From Candidatus Magasanikbacteria bacterium RIFOXYC2_FULL_42_28 (GTDB lineage Bacteria; Patescibacteria; ABY1; Magasanikbacterales; GWA2-37-8), in NCBI GenBank assembly GCA_001784435.1, contig MFQZ01000010.1, positions 1 through 64,000 on the forward strand: a stretch of DNA of 64,000 bases. Reading direction: 5' to 3'. Positions 38,105 through 46,125 of this stretch are shown piece after piece. Position 1 is the first letter of the stretch. The number at the start of each line of letters is the position of its first letter. Made by a program: the position numbers and the translations under genes. Below the pieces are notes generated by a model, which did not search any database, was not told the DNA's origin, and saw nothing but the letters and a program-made list of their open reading frames with translations.

Positions 38105-39830
38105 ATATTTATTAGCGGTTTTATTTTTTCTTTTATTGCCGACGGGCGCGGGTGCGGCGTCTTTATATTTGTCGCCCGCATCCGGCTCCTACGCCTTGAA
38201 CAGTAATATCGCGGTGAATGTTTACGTTAGTAGCGCCGACAAAGCCATGAACGCGGTTTCGGGCGCGTTGGATTTTCCGGCGGATAAATTACAAGTGACT
38301 TCGGTTTCCAAAGCCGGCTCGGTAATTAATCTGTGGGTGACGGAGCCGTCGTATTCCAATTCCAATGGCACGGTTAATTTTGAAGGCGTGGCGTTAAATC
38401 CCGGTTATACCGGCAGTGGTGGCAAAATTATTACCATAAATTTCAAAGTAAAATCGGCGGGCGCGGGCGCGGTTAGTTTTATTTTCGGTTCGGTGTTGGC
38501 CAACGATGGCCAAGGTACGGAAATTTTAACTGGCAAAAGTGGCGCCGGGTTTACTTTGGGCGAAGGAAAACCATTACCACCACCGGTTGAGGCGCCGGTG
38601 CCAGCCGGTAAACCGGTCGCGCCCAATGTCAGTTCTGTAACTCATCCGGACCCGGATAAATGGTATTCAGTGAAAGACGCGAAATTTGCGTGGAGTTTAC
38701 CGGTCGGTGTTTCTAAAGCGCGTTTGTTAGTTGACAGTAAAGCCGACTCTGATCCCTCGGTGGTATATTCTCCGGCAGTTGGCGAAAAAGAAATGAAAGA
38801 TGTTGGCGATGGCGTTTGGTATTTTCACGCGCAATTAAATAATGCCAAAGGTTGGGGAGGCATCGCGCATTTCCGTTTTCAAATTGATTCGGCTAACCCC
38901 ATTGATTTGAAAGTAGTGGAGGTTAAGCGTGAAGATCAAACTGACCCACGCGTATCATTTAAATTAACCGCGGTTGACGATGGTTCGGGAATTGATTATT
39001 ATGAAATTCGGGTTGATAACACCGCGCCGATAATTTGGAAAGATGCCGGCACGCCAATTTATGAAACAGTCTCGTTAAAATCCGGTGATCATATTTTGAC
39101 CGTGCGCGTTTTTGATCAAGCGGGTAATTCTGCTTTGGAATCATTAAATTTTTCTATTAAGTCATTGGCGCAACCGGTCATAGAAAATTATCCGGAAAAT
39201 TTACGTACCGGTTCTCCGCTTGTGATAATCGGCAAGACCTACCCGAGCAGTCAGGTGACCGGATATTTACAAAAGGGCGCGACCGAGCCGGTGGCAATCT
39301 CTGTGATGAGTGATGTGAATGGGCGGTTTGTGTTCGCGCCCAGCGATGAATTACGTTCGGGAAATTATTTAGTGTGGTTTCAAGTAGTGAAAGATAATGG
39401 TGCGCGTAGTGCCACGACCGACAAATTCGCGATCGCGGTTTCTGAGCCGGCGATTTTGCGTGTTGGGTCATTGGCGGTAAATGTTTTGGCCGTAATAATT
39501 CCATTAATTGCACTCGTTATAATGTTGGGTGGTGTGCTGTGGTATGGCGCCTATCGGTTTAAACAGACGCGCCAAAGTTTGCGTGTGAAGACCGATGAAG
39601 TTGGTTTGGCGCGTCGGGCGTTTGACGCCTTGCTTGTGAATTTACAATCCGAAATAGATGTATTAGAACGCACTCATTTGAAACGCAAATTGACCGTTGA
39701 AGAAACTGCGATTTTGGGGCAATTGAAAAATGATTTGGCGGAAGCTCAAAAATTTTTAGGATGCAAACCAAAACCGCTTTTTGTGCCAAAAGTTATTCTT
39801 GGCAAGAGTATTAAGCCAAAAAAACGCTAA
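38088..39830 (+). CDS. Membrane-anchored cohesin-domain protein 2
   Basis: A 580-residue protein. Signal peptide (LLAVLFFLLLPTGAGA, cleavage near residue 24), cohesin domain (about 25-160; YALNSNIAVNVYVSSADK, VSGALDFPADKLQVTS, KIITINFKVKS), Pro-rich linker (about 165-185), beta-rich domains including DDGSGIDYYEIRVDN (about 303-317) and an Ig-like domain that resembles one in the dockerin protein (YPSSQVTGYLQKG). A membrane helix (about 461-485) is followed by about 95 cytoplasmic residues predicted to be alpha-helical (LARRAFDALLVNLQSEIDVL). The cytoplasmic part is unusual for a cohesin scaffold and could connect the surface complex to the cell interior. Confidence 0.83.
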   Translation: MRGGFKYLLAVLFFLLLPTGAGAASLYLSPASGSYALNSNIAVNVYVSSADKAMNAVSGALDFPADKLQVTSVSKAGSVINLWVTEPSYSNSNGTVNFEGVALNPGYTGSGGKIITINFKVKSAGAGAVSFIFGSVLANDGQGTEILTGKSGAGFTLGEGKPLPPPVEAPVPAGKPVAPNVSSVTHPDPDKWYSVKDAKFAWSLPVGVSKARLLVDSKADSDPSVVYSPAVGEKEMKDVGDGVWYFHAQLNNAKGWGGIAHFRFQIDSANPIDLKVVEVKREDQTDPRVSFKLTAVDDGSGIDYYEIRVDNTAPIIWKDAGTPIYETVSLKSGDHILTVRVFDQAGNSALESLNFSIKSLAQPVIENYPENLRTGSPLVIIGKTYPSSQVTGYLQKGATEPVAISVMSDVNGRFVFAPSDELRSGNYLVWFQVVKDNGARSATTDKFAIAVSEPAILRVGSLAVNVLAVIIPLIALVIMLGGVLWYGAYRFKQTRQSLRVKTDEVGLARRAFDALLVNLQSEIDVLERTHLKRKLTVEETAILGQLKNDLAEAQKFLGCKPKPLFVPKVILGKSIKPKKR

Positions 39831-39844
39831 GATTAGCAAAGCGC

Positions 39845-39911
39845 AATCTGTCAAGACCCGACGCTTAGCGTCGGTAATGGGACGCTGAGCGTCCCCCTTG
39901 ACAGATTTTTT
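39845..39911 (+). terminator. Terminator of the surface locus
   Basis: AATCTGTCAAG (39845-39855) pairs with CTTGACAGATT (39897-39907) followed by T; between them lie smaller GACGC/GCGTC palindromes. The 3' arm contains TTGACA, which is also the -35 box of the rpsA promoter. Confidence 0.72.
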
Positions 39912-39925
39912 ATTTGTGATATAAT
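39898..39925 (+). promoter_or_regulatory. Promoter of rpsA
   Basis: TTGACA (39898-39903) and TATAAT (39920-39925) with a 16-base spacer. The -35 hexamer is inside the 3' arm of the preceding terminator. Confidence 0.72.
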
Positions 39926-39939
39926 CATTTCAGATTTAA

Positions 39940-40000
39940 TTAAGCCCTTTTGGGCACTCGGCTCCCGATTTAATCGGGACGGGCTAAGCGCGTTTTTTTT
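39940..40000 (+). promoter_or_regulatory. Structured leader of rpsA
   Basis: TTAAGCCC pairs with GGGCTAA around an inner TCCCGAT/ATCGGGA hairpin, then GCGCG and eight T. It sits between the promoter and the ATG at 40015 and looks like an attenuator or autoregulatory site. Confidence 0.55.
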
Positions 40001-40014
40001 GTTCTATAAATTAT

Positions 40015-41223
40015 ATGACTTTAAGTGACAAGACCAGTGTAAAGCCGGATTTTAAAACATTACTGCAAGACAACCCGATTAATTTTCCCAAAGTGGGGGA
40101 TTTGGTTAAGGGTAAGGTATTGTCTGTGGACAAAGGCGAAATTCACGTTGATATTGAAGGATTGACCACCGGTGTGGTGCGGGGCGCGGAGTTGTTCGCG
40201 GAATCGCGCGAGCATGCTAATTTGAAAGTAGGCGACGAAGTGGAAGCGACGGTTACGGAAATGGAAAATGAAAATGGAGAATTGGAATTGTCGTTCCGCA
40301 TCGCCGGTTTTCAACGCGCTTGGGATGCTGTTAAGAAATGGATGAAAGACGGCTTGACCATTAAAGCCAAAATTACCGGCGCTAACAAGGGAGGGCTCAT
40401 GATGCAAGTAGAGGCCCTGGCCGGTTTTATGCCGGTATCGCAATTGTCTCCGGAAAATTACCCGCGCGTGGCCGGTGGGGACAAAAATCGTATTTTTGAA
40501 AAATTACAAGAATTGATTGGCACTGATATGGAGGTTAAAGTAATTGACGCTGATGAAAAAGATGAAAAATTAATCGTGTCCGCGCGCGCGGTGTGGGAAG
40601 ACAGCCAAAAAGCGGTATTGGATTCTTACAAAGTGGGCGATACGGTGGACGGTGAAGTAAGCGCCCTGACATCATTTGGCGCGTTCTTGAAATTTGGCGA
40701 GGGCTTAGAAGGGTTGGTTCATATTTCCGAAATTGCTTGGCAGAGAATTGAACACCCGCGCGATTTGTTAAAAGTAGGAGACAGAGTCAAGGCCAAAATT
40801 ATTCAATTGGATAAATCCAAAATTTATTTGTCGTTGAAACGGTTAGTAGATGATCCGTGGAAACAGGTGGCGGAGAAATATAAAGTGGGCGACAAGGTAA
40901 AAGGAAAAATTATTAAAATTGAAGCGTTCGGTCTCATGGTCGCGCTTGATCAGAATATTCATGGTTTGGCGCATGTGTCGGAATTGTCCGACGCGCCTTT
41001 GGCCAATGTCGCTGACAAATTTAAAATCAACCAAGAAGTGGAATTTGAAATCGTCAATATTGAGGCGATTGAACACCGCTTGGGTTTGCGCGTGGCCGGA
41101 GTAAAAGGAAAAGCGCCGAAAGCGCCAAAGGCGAAAAAGGGTGAAAAGAGCGAAAAAGCCGAAGAGACGCCCGAGGCCAAAGCGGAAACGAAATCGGAGT
41201 TAGAAGAAAAAAAGGCCGAGTAA
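40015..41223 (+). CDS. rpsA: 30S ribosomal protein S1
   Basis: A 402-residue S1 with four S1/OB RNA-binding repeats (about 26-95, 110-190, 205-275, 290-362). Typical repeat text is VGDTVDGEVSALTSFGAFLK, EGLVHISEIAW and VGDKVKGKIIKIEAFGLMV. E. coli S1 has six repeats; four-repeat forms are common outside Proteobacteria. The tail from about residue 363 is low-complexity Lys/Ala/Glu. It stands alone with its own promoter and terminator. Confidence 0.93.
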   Translation: MTLSDKTSVKPDFKTLLQDNPINFPKVGDLVKGKVLSVDKGEIHVDIEGLTTGVVRGAELFAESREHANLKVGDEVEATVTEMENENGELELSFRIAGFQRAWDAVKKWMKDGLTIKAKITGANKGGLMMQVEALAGFMPVSQLSPENYPRVAGGDKNRIFEKLQELIGTDMEVKVIDADEKDEKLIVSARAVWEDSQKAVLDSYKVGDTVDGEVSALTSFGAFLKFGEGLEGLVHISEIAWQRIEHPRDLLKVGDRVKAKIIQLDKSKIYLSLKRLVDDPWKQVAEKYKVGDKVKGKIIKIEAFGLMVALDQNIHGLAHVSELSDAPLANVADKFKINQEVEFEIVNIEAIEHRLGLRVAGVKGKAPKAPKAKKGEKSEKAEETPEAKAETKSELEEKKAE

Positions 41224-41228
41224 TTGCG

Positions 41229-41263
41229 TTTGTCATTCCGACCGCAGTGGAGGAATCCCTTAA
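41229..41263. repeat. Family E half copy after rpsA
   Basis: TTTGTCATTCCGACCGCAGT followed by GGAGGAATCCCTTAA; only one arm is present. Confidence 0.7.
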
Positions 41264-41278
41264 CGTTAAAATACACTT

Positions 41279-41312
41279 CAAATCCCTCCTGACAAAATCA
41301 GGGGGGATTTTT
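41279..41312 (+). terminator. Terminator after rpsA
   Basis: Stem AAATCCCTCCTGA / TCAGGGGGGATTT with a short loop, followed by TT. The ftsH promoter -35 box begins in its tail. Confidence 0.82.
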
Positions 41313-41339
41313 GACAAAAAGGGGGTTTTGGGGTATTAT
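41311..41339 (+). promoter_or_regulatory. Promoter of ftsH
   Basis: TTGACA (41311-41316) and TATTAT (41334-41339) with a 17-base G-rich spacer, about 35 bases before the ATG. Confidence 0.72.
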
Positions 41340-41374
41340 ATATTGAAGATAGCTGTAAATCTTAAATATTTTTT

Positions 41375-43207
41375 ATGCACAATTTTTTGAAAAATTTCTT
41401 AATGATATTCCTCGTGCTCGTGCTGGTAGCCGGGGTTTTGTCAATGACGCAAACCGGAGCGGACAAAAAGCCGGAACAAATTGATATTGCCAAATTGGCG
41501 GTTGAGATTAACGCCAATGAAGTGAAAAAAGTGACGGTTTCCGGTGATATGCTCACGGTGGAGTTAAAAGATGCCAACGCCAAACCACAGACATTAAAAA
41601 AAGAGACCGGTGAGTCGTTTGGAGAATTAATGAAAAATTATGGTGTTACCGATACGGCACGTCAAAATTTGGTGGTGGAAATTAAAGACGAAAGTGGTTT
41701 CAAATTTTGGGCAATTAATTTATTGCCGATAATACTGCCACTGGTTATTATTATCGGATTTTTATATTTCATGACTAGGAGCGCGCAAGGGATGAATAAC
41801 AAGGCGATGGGTTTTGGTCAAAGCAATCCGCGTCAAGCGAACGCGTCAGACAAAGATAAAAAAACTTTTGCCGATGTGGCCGGAGCGGTTGAAGCCAAAG
41901 AAGAATTAAGCGAAGTCGTGGATTTTTTGAAAGATCCGAAAAAATTTGCGGCTATGGGCGCGAAAATTCCCAAAGGCGTTTTGCTGATGGGCAATCCGGG
42001 CGTGGGTAAAACTCTTTTTGCTAAAGCCGTGGCCGGAGAAGCAGGCGTGCCGTTTTTTCACATGTCCGGTTCGGAATTTGTGGAAATGTTTGTGGGCGTG
42101 GGTGCGTCACGCGTGCGTGATTTATTTGGTAAAGCCAAAAAAGCGGCGCCGGCCATTGTGTTTATTGATGAGATTGACGCGGTGGGGCGCAGGCGCGGTG
42201 CCGGATTGGGCGGTGGGCATGACGAACGCGAACAAACTTTAAATCAAATTTTAGTGGAAATGGACGGGTTTGAACCGAATTTGGGCGTGATTGTAATGGC
42301 AGCGACTAATCGCCATGATGTTTTGGATCCGGCCTTACTTCGCCCGGGTCGGTTTGATCGGCGTGTTACGATTGATATGCCGGATATTCGCGACCGTGAG
42401 GAAATTTTGAAAATTCACGCAGCCAATAAGCCGTTGGCCAAAGAAGTATCTTTGAATCGGTTGGCGCAACGCACACCCGGATTTTCCGGCGCGGATTTGG
42501 CCAACTTGTTGAACGAAGCGGCGATCTTGGCAGTGCGGCGCAATAAAAAAATTATTGATGAAATTGAGGTATTGGAATCGGTAGAAAAAGTATTGCTTGG
42601 TCCGGAGCGCAAAAGTAGAATTATTTCTGACAAAGATAAAAAAATGACCGCGTATCACGAAGCCGGTCACGCGGTGGTGGGGTATTTTTTGCCCAATTGC
42701 GATCCGGTGCGCAAGGTGTCAATTATTTCGCGCGGGAGTGCCGGCGGTTATACTTTAAAAATGCCTTCCGAAGACAAACACTATCACACCTTGGCGCAAT
42801 TTAAAGATGAACTTGCGATGATGATGGGTGGATATGTGGCCGAAAAAATGATTTATGGTGAAAACGAAATTTCTACCGGTCCGTCTTCGGATTTAAGAAA
42901 CGCCACTTCCACCGCGCGCGCGATGGTAACCGCCTATGGTATGAGCGACAAATTAGGTCCGCGTACTTTTGGCAAGAGTGATGATATGATATTTTTGGGG
43001 CGCGAAATCCACGAACAGGTGGATTATTCCGACAAAACCGCCGAAGTGATTGATTCGGAAGTATTGCGCTTGGTAAATGAAGCCCGCGAACGTGCGGAAA
43101 AATTATTGACGGAAAAGCGTCCGGAAATGGAAAAATTAGTGGTGGTGCTTATGGAAAAAGAAACAGTTGAGCAGGAGGAGATTGTGGCGGTGTTGGGAAG
43201 TAAATAG
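41375..43207 (+). CDS. ftsH: ATP-dependent zinc metalloprotease FtsH
   Basis: A 610-residue membrane AAA+ protease. Two membrane helices (about 5-24 and 113-133) flank the extracytoplasmic region. The AAA module has Walker A GNPGVGKTL (about 208-216), Walker B FIDEIDAVG and the second region of homology RPGRFDRRV. The zinc motif is HEAGH (about 428-432) with the third ligand Asp further on (SSDLRNAT). FtsH degrades membrane and regulatory proteins. It is flanked by its own promoter and terminator. Confidence 0.96.
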   Translation: MHNFLKNFLMIFLVLVLVAGVLSMTQTGADKKPEQIDIAKLAVEINANEVKKVTVSGDMLTVELKDANAKPQTLKKETGESFGELMKNYGVTDTARQNLVVEIKDESGFKFWAINLLPIILPLVIIIGFLYFMTRSAQGMNNKAMGFGQSNPRQANASDKDKKTFADVAGAVEAKEELSEVVDFLKDPKKFAAMGAKIPKGVLLMGNPGVGKTLFAKAVAGEAGVPFFHMSGSEFVEMFVGVGASRVRDLFGKAKKAAPAIVFIDEIDAVGRRRGAGLGGGHDEREQTLNQILVEMDGFEPNLGVIVMAATNRHDVLDPALLRPGRFDRRVTIDMPDIRDREEILKIHAANKPLAKEVSLNRLAQRTPGFSGADLANLLNEAAILAVRRNKKIIDEIEVLESVEKVLLGPERKSRIISDKDKKMTAYHEAGHAVVGYFLPNCDPVRKVSIISRGSAGGYTLKMPSEDKHYHTLAQFKDELAMMMGGYVAEKMIYGENEISTGPSSDLRNATSTARAMVTAYGMSDKLGPRTFGKSDDMIFLGREIHEQVDYSDKTAEVIDSEVLRLVNEARERAEKLLTEKRPEMEKLVVVLMEKETVEQEEIVAVLGSK

Positions 43208-43224
43208 CGTTTTTTAAGTGATTT

Positions 43225-43251
43225 ATCCCCAGTTTATACTGGGGATTTTTT
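43225..43251 (+). terminator. Terminator after ftsH
   Basis: Stem ATCCCCAGT / ACTGGGGAT with a 4-base loop, followed by six T. Confidence 0.9.
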
Positions 43252-43311
43252 ATTATTAAAAAATGTGGTATAATATATCTATCTGGTGTTAAACAACCAA
43301 TTATTAATTAT

Positions 43312-44277
43312 ATGCGCGAACCAAATTATAGTGAGGCTTTTTCCCATTCTTGGCAAATGGTGAAAGAGCACAAAATTTTGTGGGTGTTTGGTTTATTGTC
43401 GGTGTGTTTGGGGCAGTGGGGTTTGGCGAATTTTTTGGGCGGGTTGAATATGGTCGGGTTAAATCAATATGGTGCCTCTTGGCATAATTTTTCTTCACTA
43501 TTTTTACTTTTGCAAATTGCTGGCGAAGGTGTGATTCCGTTTTTGTTAGTTTTGTGGTTATTCGTCGTGGGCGCGGCGCTTTTTATTTTGATGATATTCG
43601 TGGCCGTGGTCGCGCGGGGCGCTTTAATTGCCGCGGTCGGGCATTGGTTTGCCAAAGATGGCAAGGTATCGCTGGCGCTCGTTTGGCGTCATGGCGTGAA
43701 AAATTTTTGGAAATTATTAGTGTTGGTTATTTTAACCAGATTGTTTGAGGTTGCGCTATTGATTTCGGCGCTCGGGGTTTTTGCTCTTTGTGGCAATTCC
43801 ACCGCCGGGTTTATCAGTCAAGCCTTTTTTGGCGCTTTGGCTTTGGCGGTCGGGATTGCTTTGGAGGCGGTGATGATTTTTGCCTCTGGGTATGTGGTGA
43901 TTGATGGCGAGTCCGTGTCTAATTCTATTGCTCGCGCTTGGCGTTTATTTACTCGTCATATTTTGATTACTTTAGAATTGGGGGTATTATTGACGGTAGC
44001 AAGTTTACTGGTGGCTGTGGTAGTTATATTAGCCGGTTCTTTGGTGCTTATTCCCGCCATGATTGTCTGGTTGTTCGCCATTTTGACCGGCTTAAACGGG
44101 TTGTTTAGTTTTGGTTTTATTTTGGCCTGGGTTTTATTTGTGATGGTAATCGGTTTGGCCGCGGCGATTTTCAACGCTTTTAACACGAGCGTTTGGATGT
44201 ATTTGTTTGTTAAGATGCATCGCGAGAGTTATGTGGGGTGGGTGTTAAATACAGTGAAAAAGTTATTTAGTAAATAA
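43312..44277 (+). CDS. Multi-pass membrane protein, 321 residues
   Basis: Not recognised by function. Six or more hydrophobic segments (first at about 22-45, last at about 270-295), with a short charged N terminus (MREPNYSEAFSHSWQMVKEHK) and the motif GYVVIDGESVSNSIARAWRL (about 195-214). It resembles the uncharacterised membrane family also represented at 24978-25730. Downstream gene pilB is separated by a family A repeat. Confidence 0.75.
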   Translation: MREPNYSEAFSHSWQMVKEHKILWVFGLLSVCLGQWGLANFLGGLNMVGLNQYGASWHNFSSLFLLLQIAGEGVIPFLLVLWLFVVGAALFILMIFVAVVARGALIAAVGHWFAKDGKVSLALVWRHGVKNFWKLLVLVILTRLFEVALLISALGVFALCGNSTAGFISQAFFGALALAVGIALEAVMIFASGYVVIDGESVSNSIARAWRLFTRHILITLELGVLLTVASLLVAVVVILAGSLVLIPAMIVWLFAILTGLNGLFSFGFILAWVLFVMVIGLAAAIFNAFNTSVWMYLFVKMHRESYVGWVLNTVKKLFSK

Positions 44278-44283
44278 ACAAGT

Positions 44284-44390
44284 TAATGTCAAATTTCCAA
44301 TTTCCAATGTCAAATCAAATCCAAAGCCAAAATATCAAATTTGACATTTGACATTGTCTTGGAAATTGGGAATTTGGATTTTGAAATTAT
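44284..44390. repeat. Family A inverted repeat, copy 6
   Basis: Plus-strand copy between a membrane protein gene and pilB: begins AATGTCAAATTTCCAATTTC six bases after the stop codon and ends GGATTTTGAAATTATCATT directly before the ATG at 44395. Confidence 0.88.
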
Positions 44391-44394
44391 CATT

Positions 44395-46113
44395 ATGTCT
44401 TTTCCGTCAATCAATGATTTAACAAAAAAAGATGACGATCAAAACGCGCCCCAAACCGGCGCGGATTGGGATTCCACCAAGTCCAAATTTGATCGCAAGA
44501 TGGGTGATATTCGGATTAAAGAATTAGAGCAAGAAGCGTCTGCGTTTGCCACTGCGTCCGGTTTGCAGTATCTGGATTTGACCGGTTTCCCGGTGTCGCC
44601 CGAGGCCTTACGCGCGGTGCCGGAAGCAATCGCCCGTGAAAAAAATCTTGTTTGTTTTTATTATTCTCCGAGCGAATTGCGCGTCGGGGTACTTCTGCCT
44701 TTGGAGGAAAATGACGATTTTATTTATCAATTGGGCGAACGTCATCACGCGCCGGTTATTACCTATCTGATTTCCGAGCATAGTTTAGAAAAAGTTTTAA
44801 AATTATACGCGACTTTACCGATTGTCAAACCAATTACCAAAGATGTTAATATCACGGATGAGGAATTAAATAAATTTGGTTCTGATATTAAAGATTTGGC
44901 CGGTTTAGAAAAAAAATTTCTTAATATTTCCATTACCGATATTTTGTCTTTAATGATTTCCGCGGCGATTAAATTAAACGCGTCGGATATTCACGTGGAA
45001 GCCGAAGAAAAAGGCATTGCCGTGCGTTATCGCGTGGATGGGGTGTTACACGAAGTGGCCAATTTACCACATTCGGAATGGGAAAAATTTATTTCGCGCA
45101 TTAAATTGTTGTCGGCGTTAAAAATCAATGTTAATAATCGTCCGCAAGACGGTCGGGTTACCATTAAACTTGATTCCGGCAGTTTGGATTTGCGCGTGTC
45201 CACGTTGCCAACCACTTACGGCGAATCAGTCGTGATGCGTATTTTGCACAGTGGCACCAAGGGGGTGATGTTTGATGAATTAGGTATTCGCGGAGCGGCG
45301 TATGTGCGTTTGAAGCGCGAAATTGAACGTCCGAACGGTATGATTGTCACCACCGGTCCGACCGGTTCCGGTAAAACTACTACTTTATACGCGATTTTGC
45401 GCACTTTGAATAAACCGGGGGTAAAAATTATTACGGTAGAAGATCCGGTGGAAATTAAAATGCAAGGTGTGGTGCAAAGTCAGGTAGATATTGCTCGTGA
45501 TTATACTTTTGCCAAGGCCTTGCGCAGTATTTTGCGTCAGGACCCGGATATTTGTATGGTCGGTGAAATCCGCGATTTAGAATCAGCCGAAATTGCCATC
45601 CAGTCCGCTTTGACCGGTCATTTGCTTTTATCCACTATCCACACCAACAGCGCTTCGGGCGCGATTCCGCGTTTTATGTCAATGGGTGTGAAACCGTTTT
45701 TACTTGCGCCGGCTTTAAACGCGGTGATGGGTCAGCGGTTGGTGCGCCGGATTTGCGAAAAATGTATTGAAGAACAGGAGTTGGACAGCGAAATGTTAGA
45801 GCGAGTCGGGAAAATTATCGCGTCCTTGCCGGCGGAAGAAAAAGCGCGCGTTACGGAAAAAGGATTAACATTTTATCATGGCAAAGGATGCCCGGAATGT
45901 AGTGGGCTGGGCTACAAAGGCCGAATCGGTATTTATGAAATTTTTGTAATGACCAAAGAAATTGAAAGTTTGATATTGGGCGGTGGCGCTTCGGAATACG
46001 AAATCCAAGAGTTGGCCGCGAAAGATGGGATGTTGACGATGGCGCAAGATGGAATTTTAAAAGCTTTAGATAAAATGACAAGTGTGGAAGAAGTTTTCCG
46101 CGTGTCAGAATAA
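44395..46113 (+). CDS. pilB: Type IV pilus assembly ATPase PilB (GspE family)
   Basis: A 572-residue secretion ATPase that powers type IV pilus extension. An N-terminal GspE/MshE-like domain (about 45-150) is followed by the ATPase core: the ASDIHVE box (about 196), Walker A GPTGSGKTTT (about 320-329), the Asp box ITVEDPVE, Walker B MVGEIRDLESAEIAIQ and the His box HLLLSTIHTN. A zinc-type pair of CxxC motifs (CEKC and CPEC, about 455-500) is typical of PilB, not PilT. ATG 44395 is chosen because the longer frame upstream is repeat-derived. Other pilus genes are not in the window. Confidence 0.93.
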   Translation: MSFPSINDLTKKDDDQNAPQTGADWDSTKSKFDRKMGDIRIKELEQEASAFATASGLQYLDLTGFPVSPEALRAVPEAIAREKNLVCFYYSPSELRVGVLLPLEENDDFIYQLGERHHAPVITYLISEHSLEKVLKLYATLPIVKPITKDVNITDEELNKFGSDIKDLAGLEKKFLNISITDILSLMISAAIKLNASDIHVEAEEKGIAVRYRVDGVLHEVANLPHSEWEKFISRIKLLSALKINVNNRPQDGRVTIKLDSGSLDLRVSTLPTTYGESVVMRILHSGTKGVMFDELGIRGAAYVRLKREIERPNGMIVTTGPTGSGKTTTLYAILRTLNKPGVKIITVEDPVEIKMQGVVQSQVDIARDYTFAKALRSILRQDPDICMVGEIRDLESAEIAIQSALTGHLLLSTIHTNSASGAIPRFMSMGVKPFLLAPALNAVMGQRLVRRICEKCIEEQELDSEMLERVGKIIASLPAEEKARVTEKGLTFYHGKGCPECSGLGYKGRIGIYEIFVMTKEIESLILGGGASEYEIQELAAKDGMLTMAQDGILKALDKMTSVEEVFRVSE

Positions 46114-46125
46114 ATTAAAAAATTT

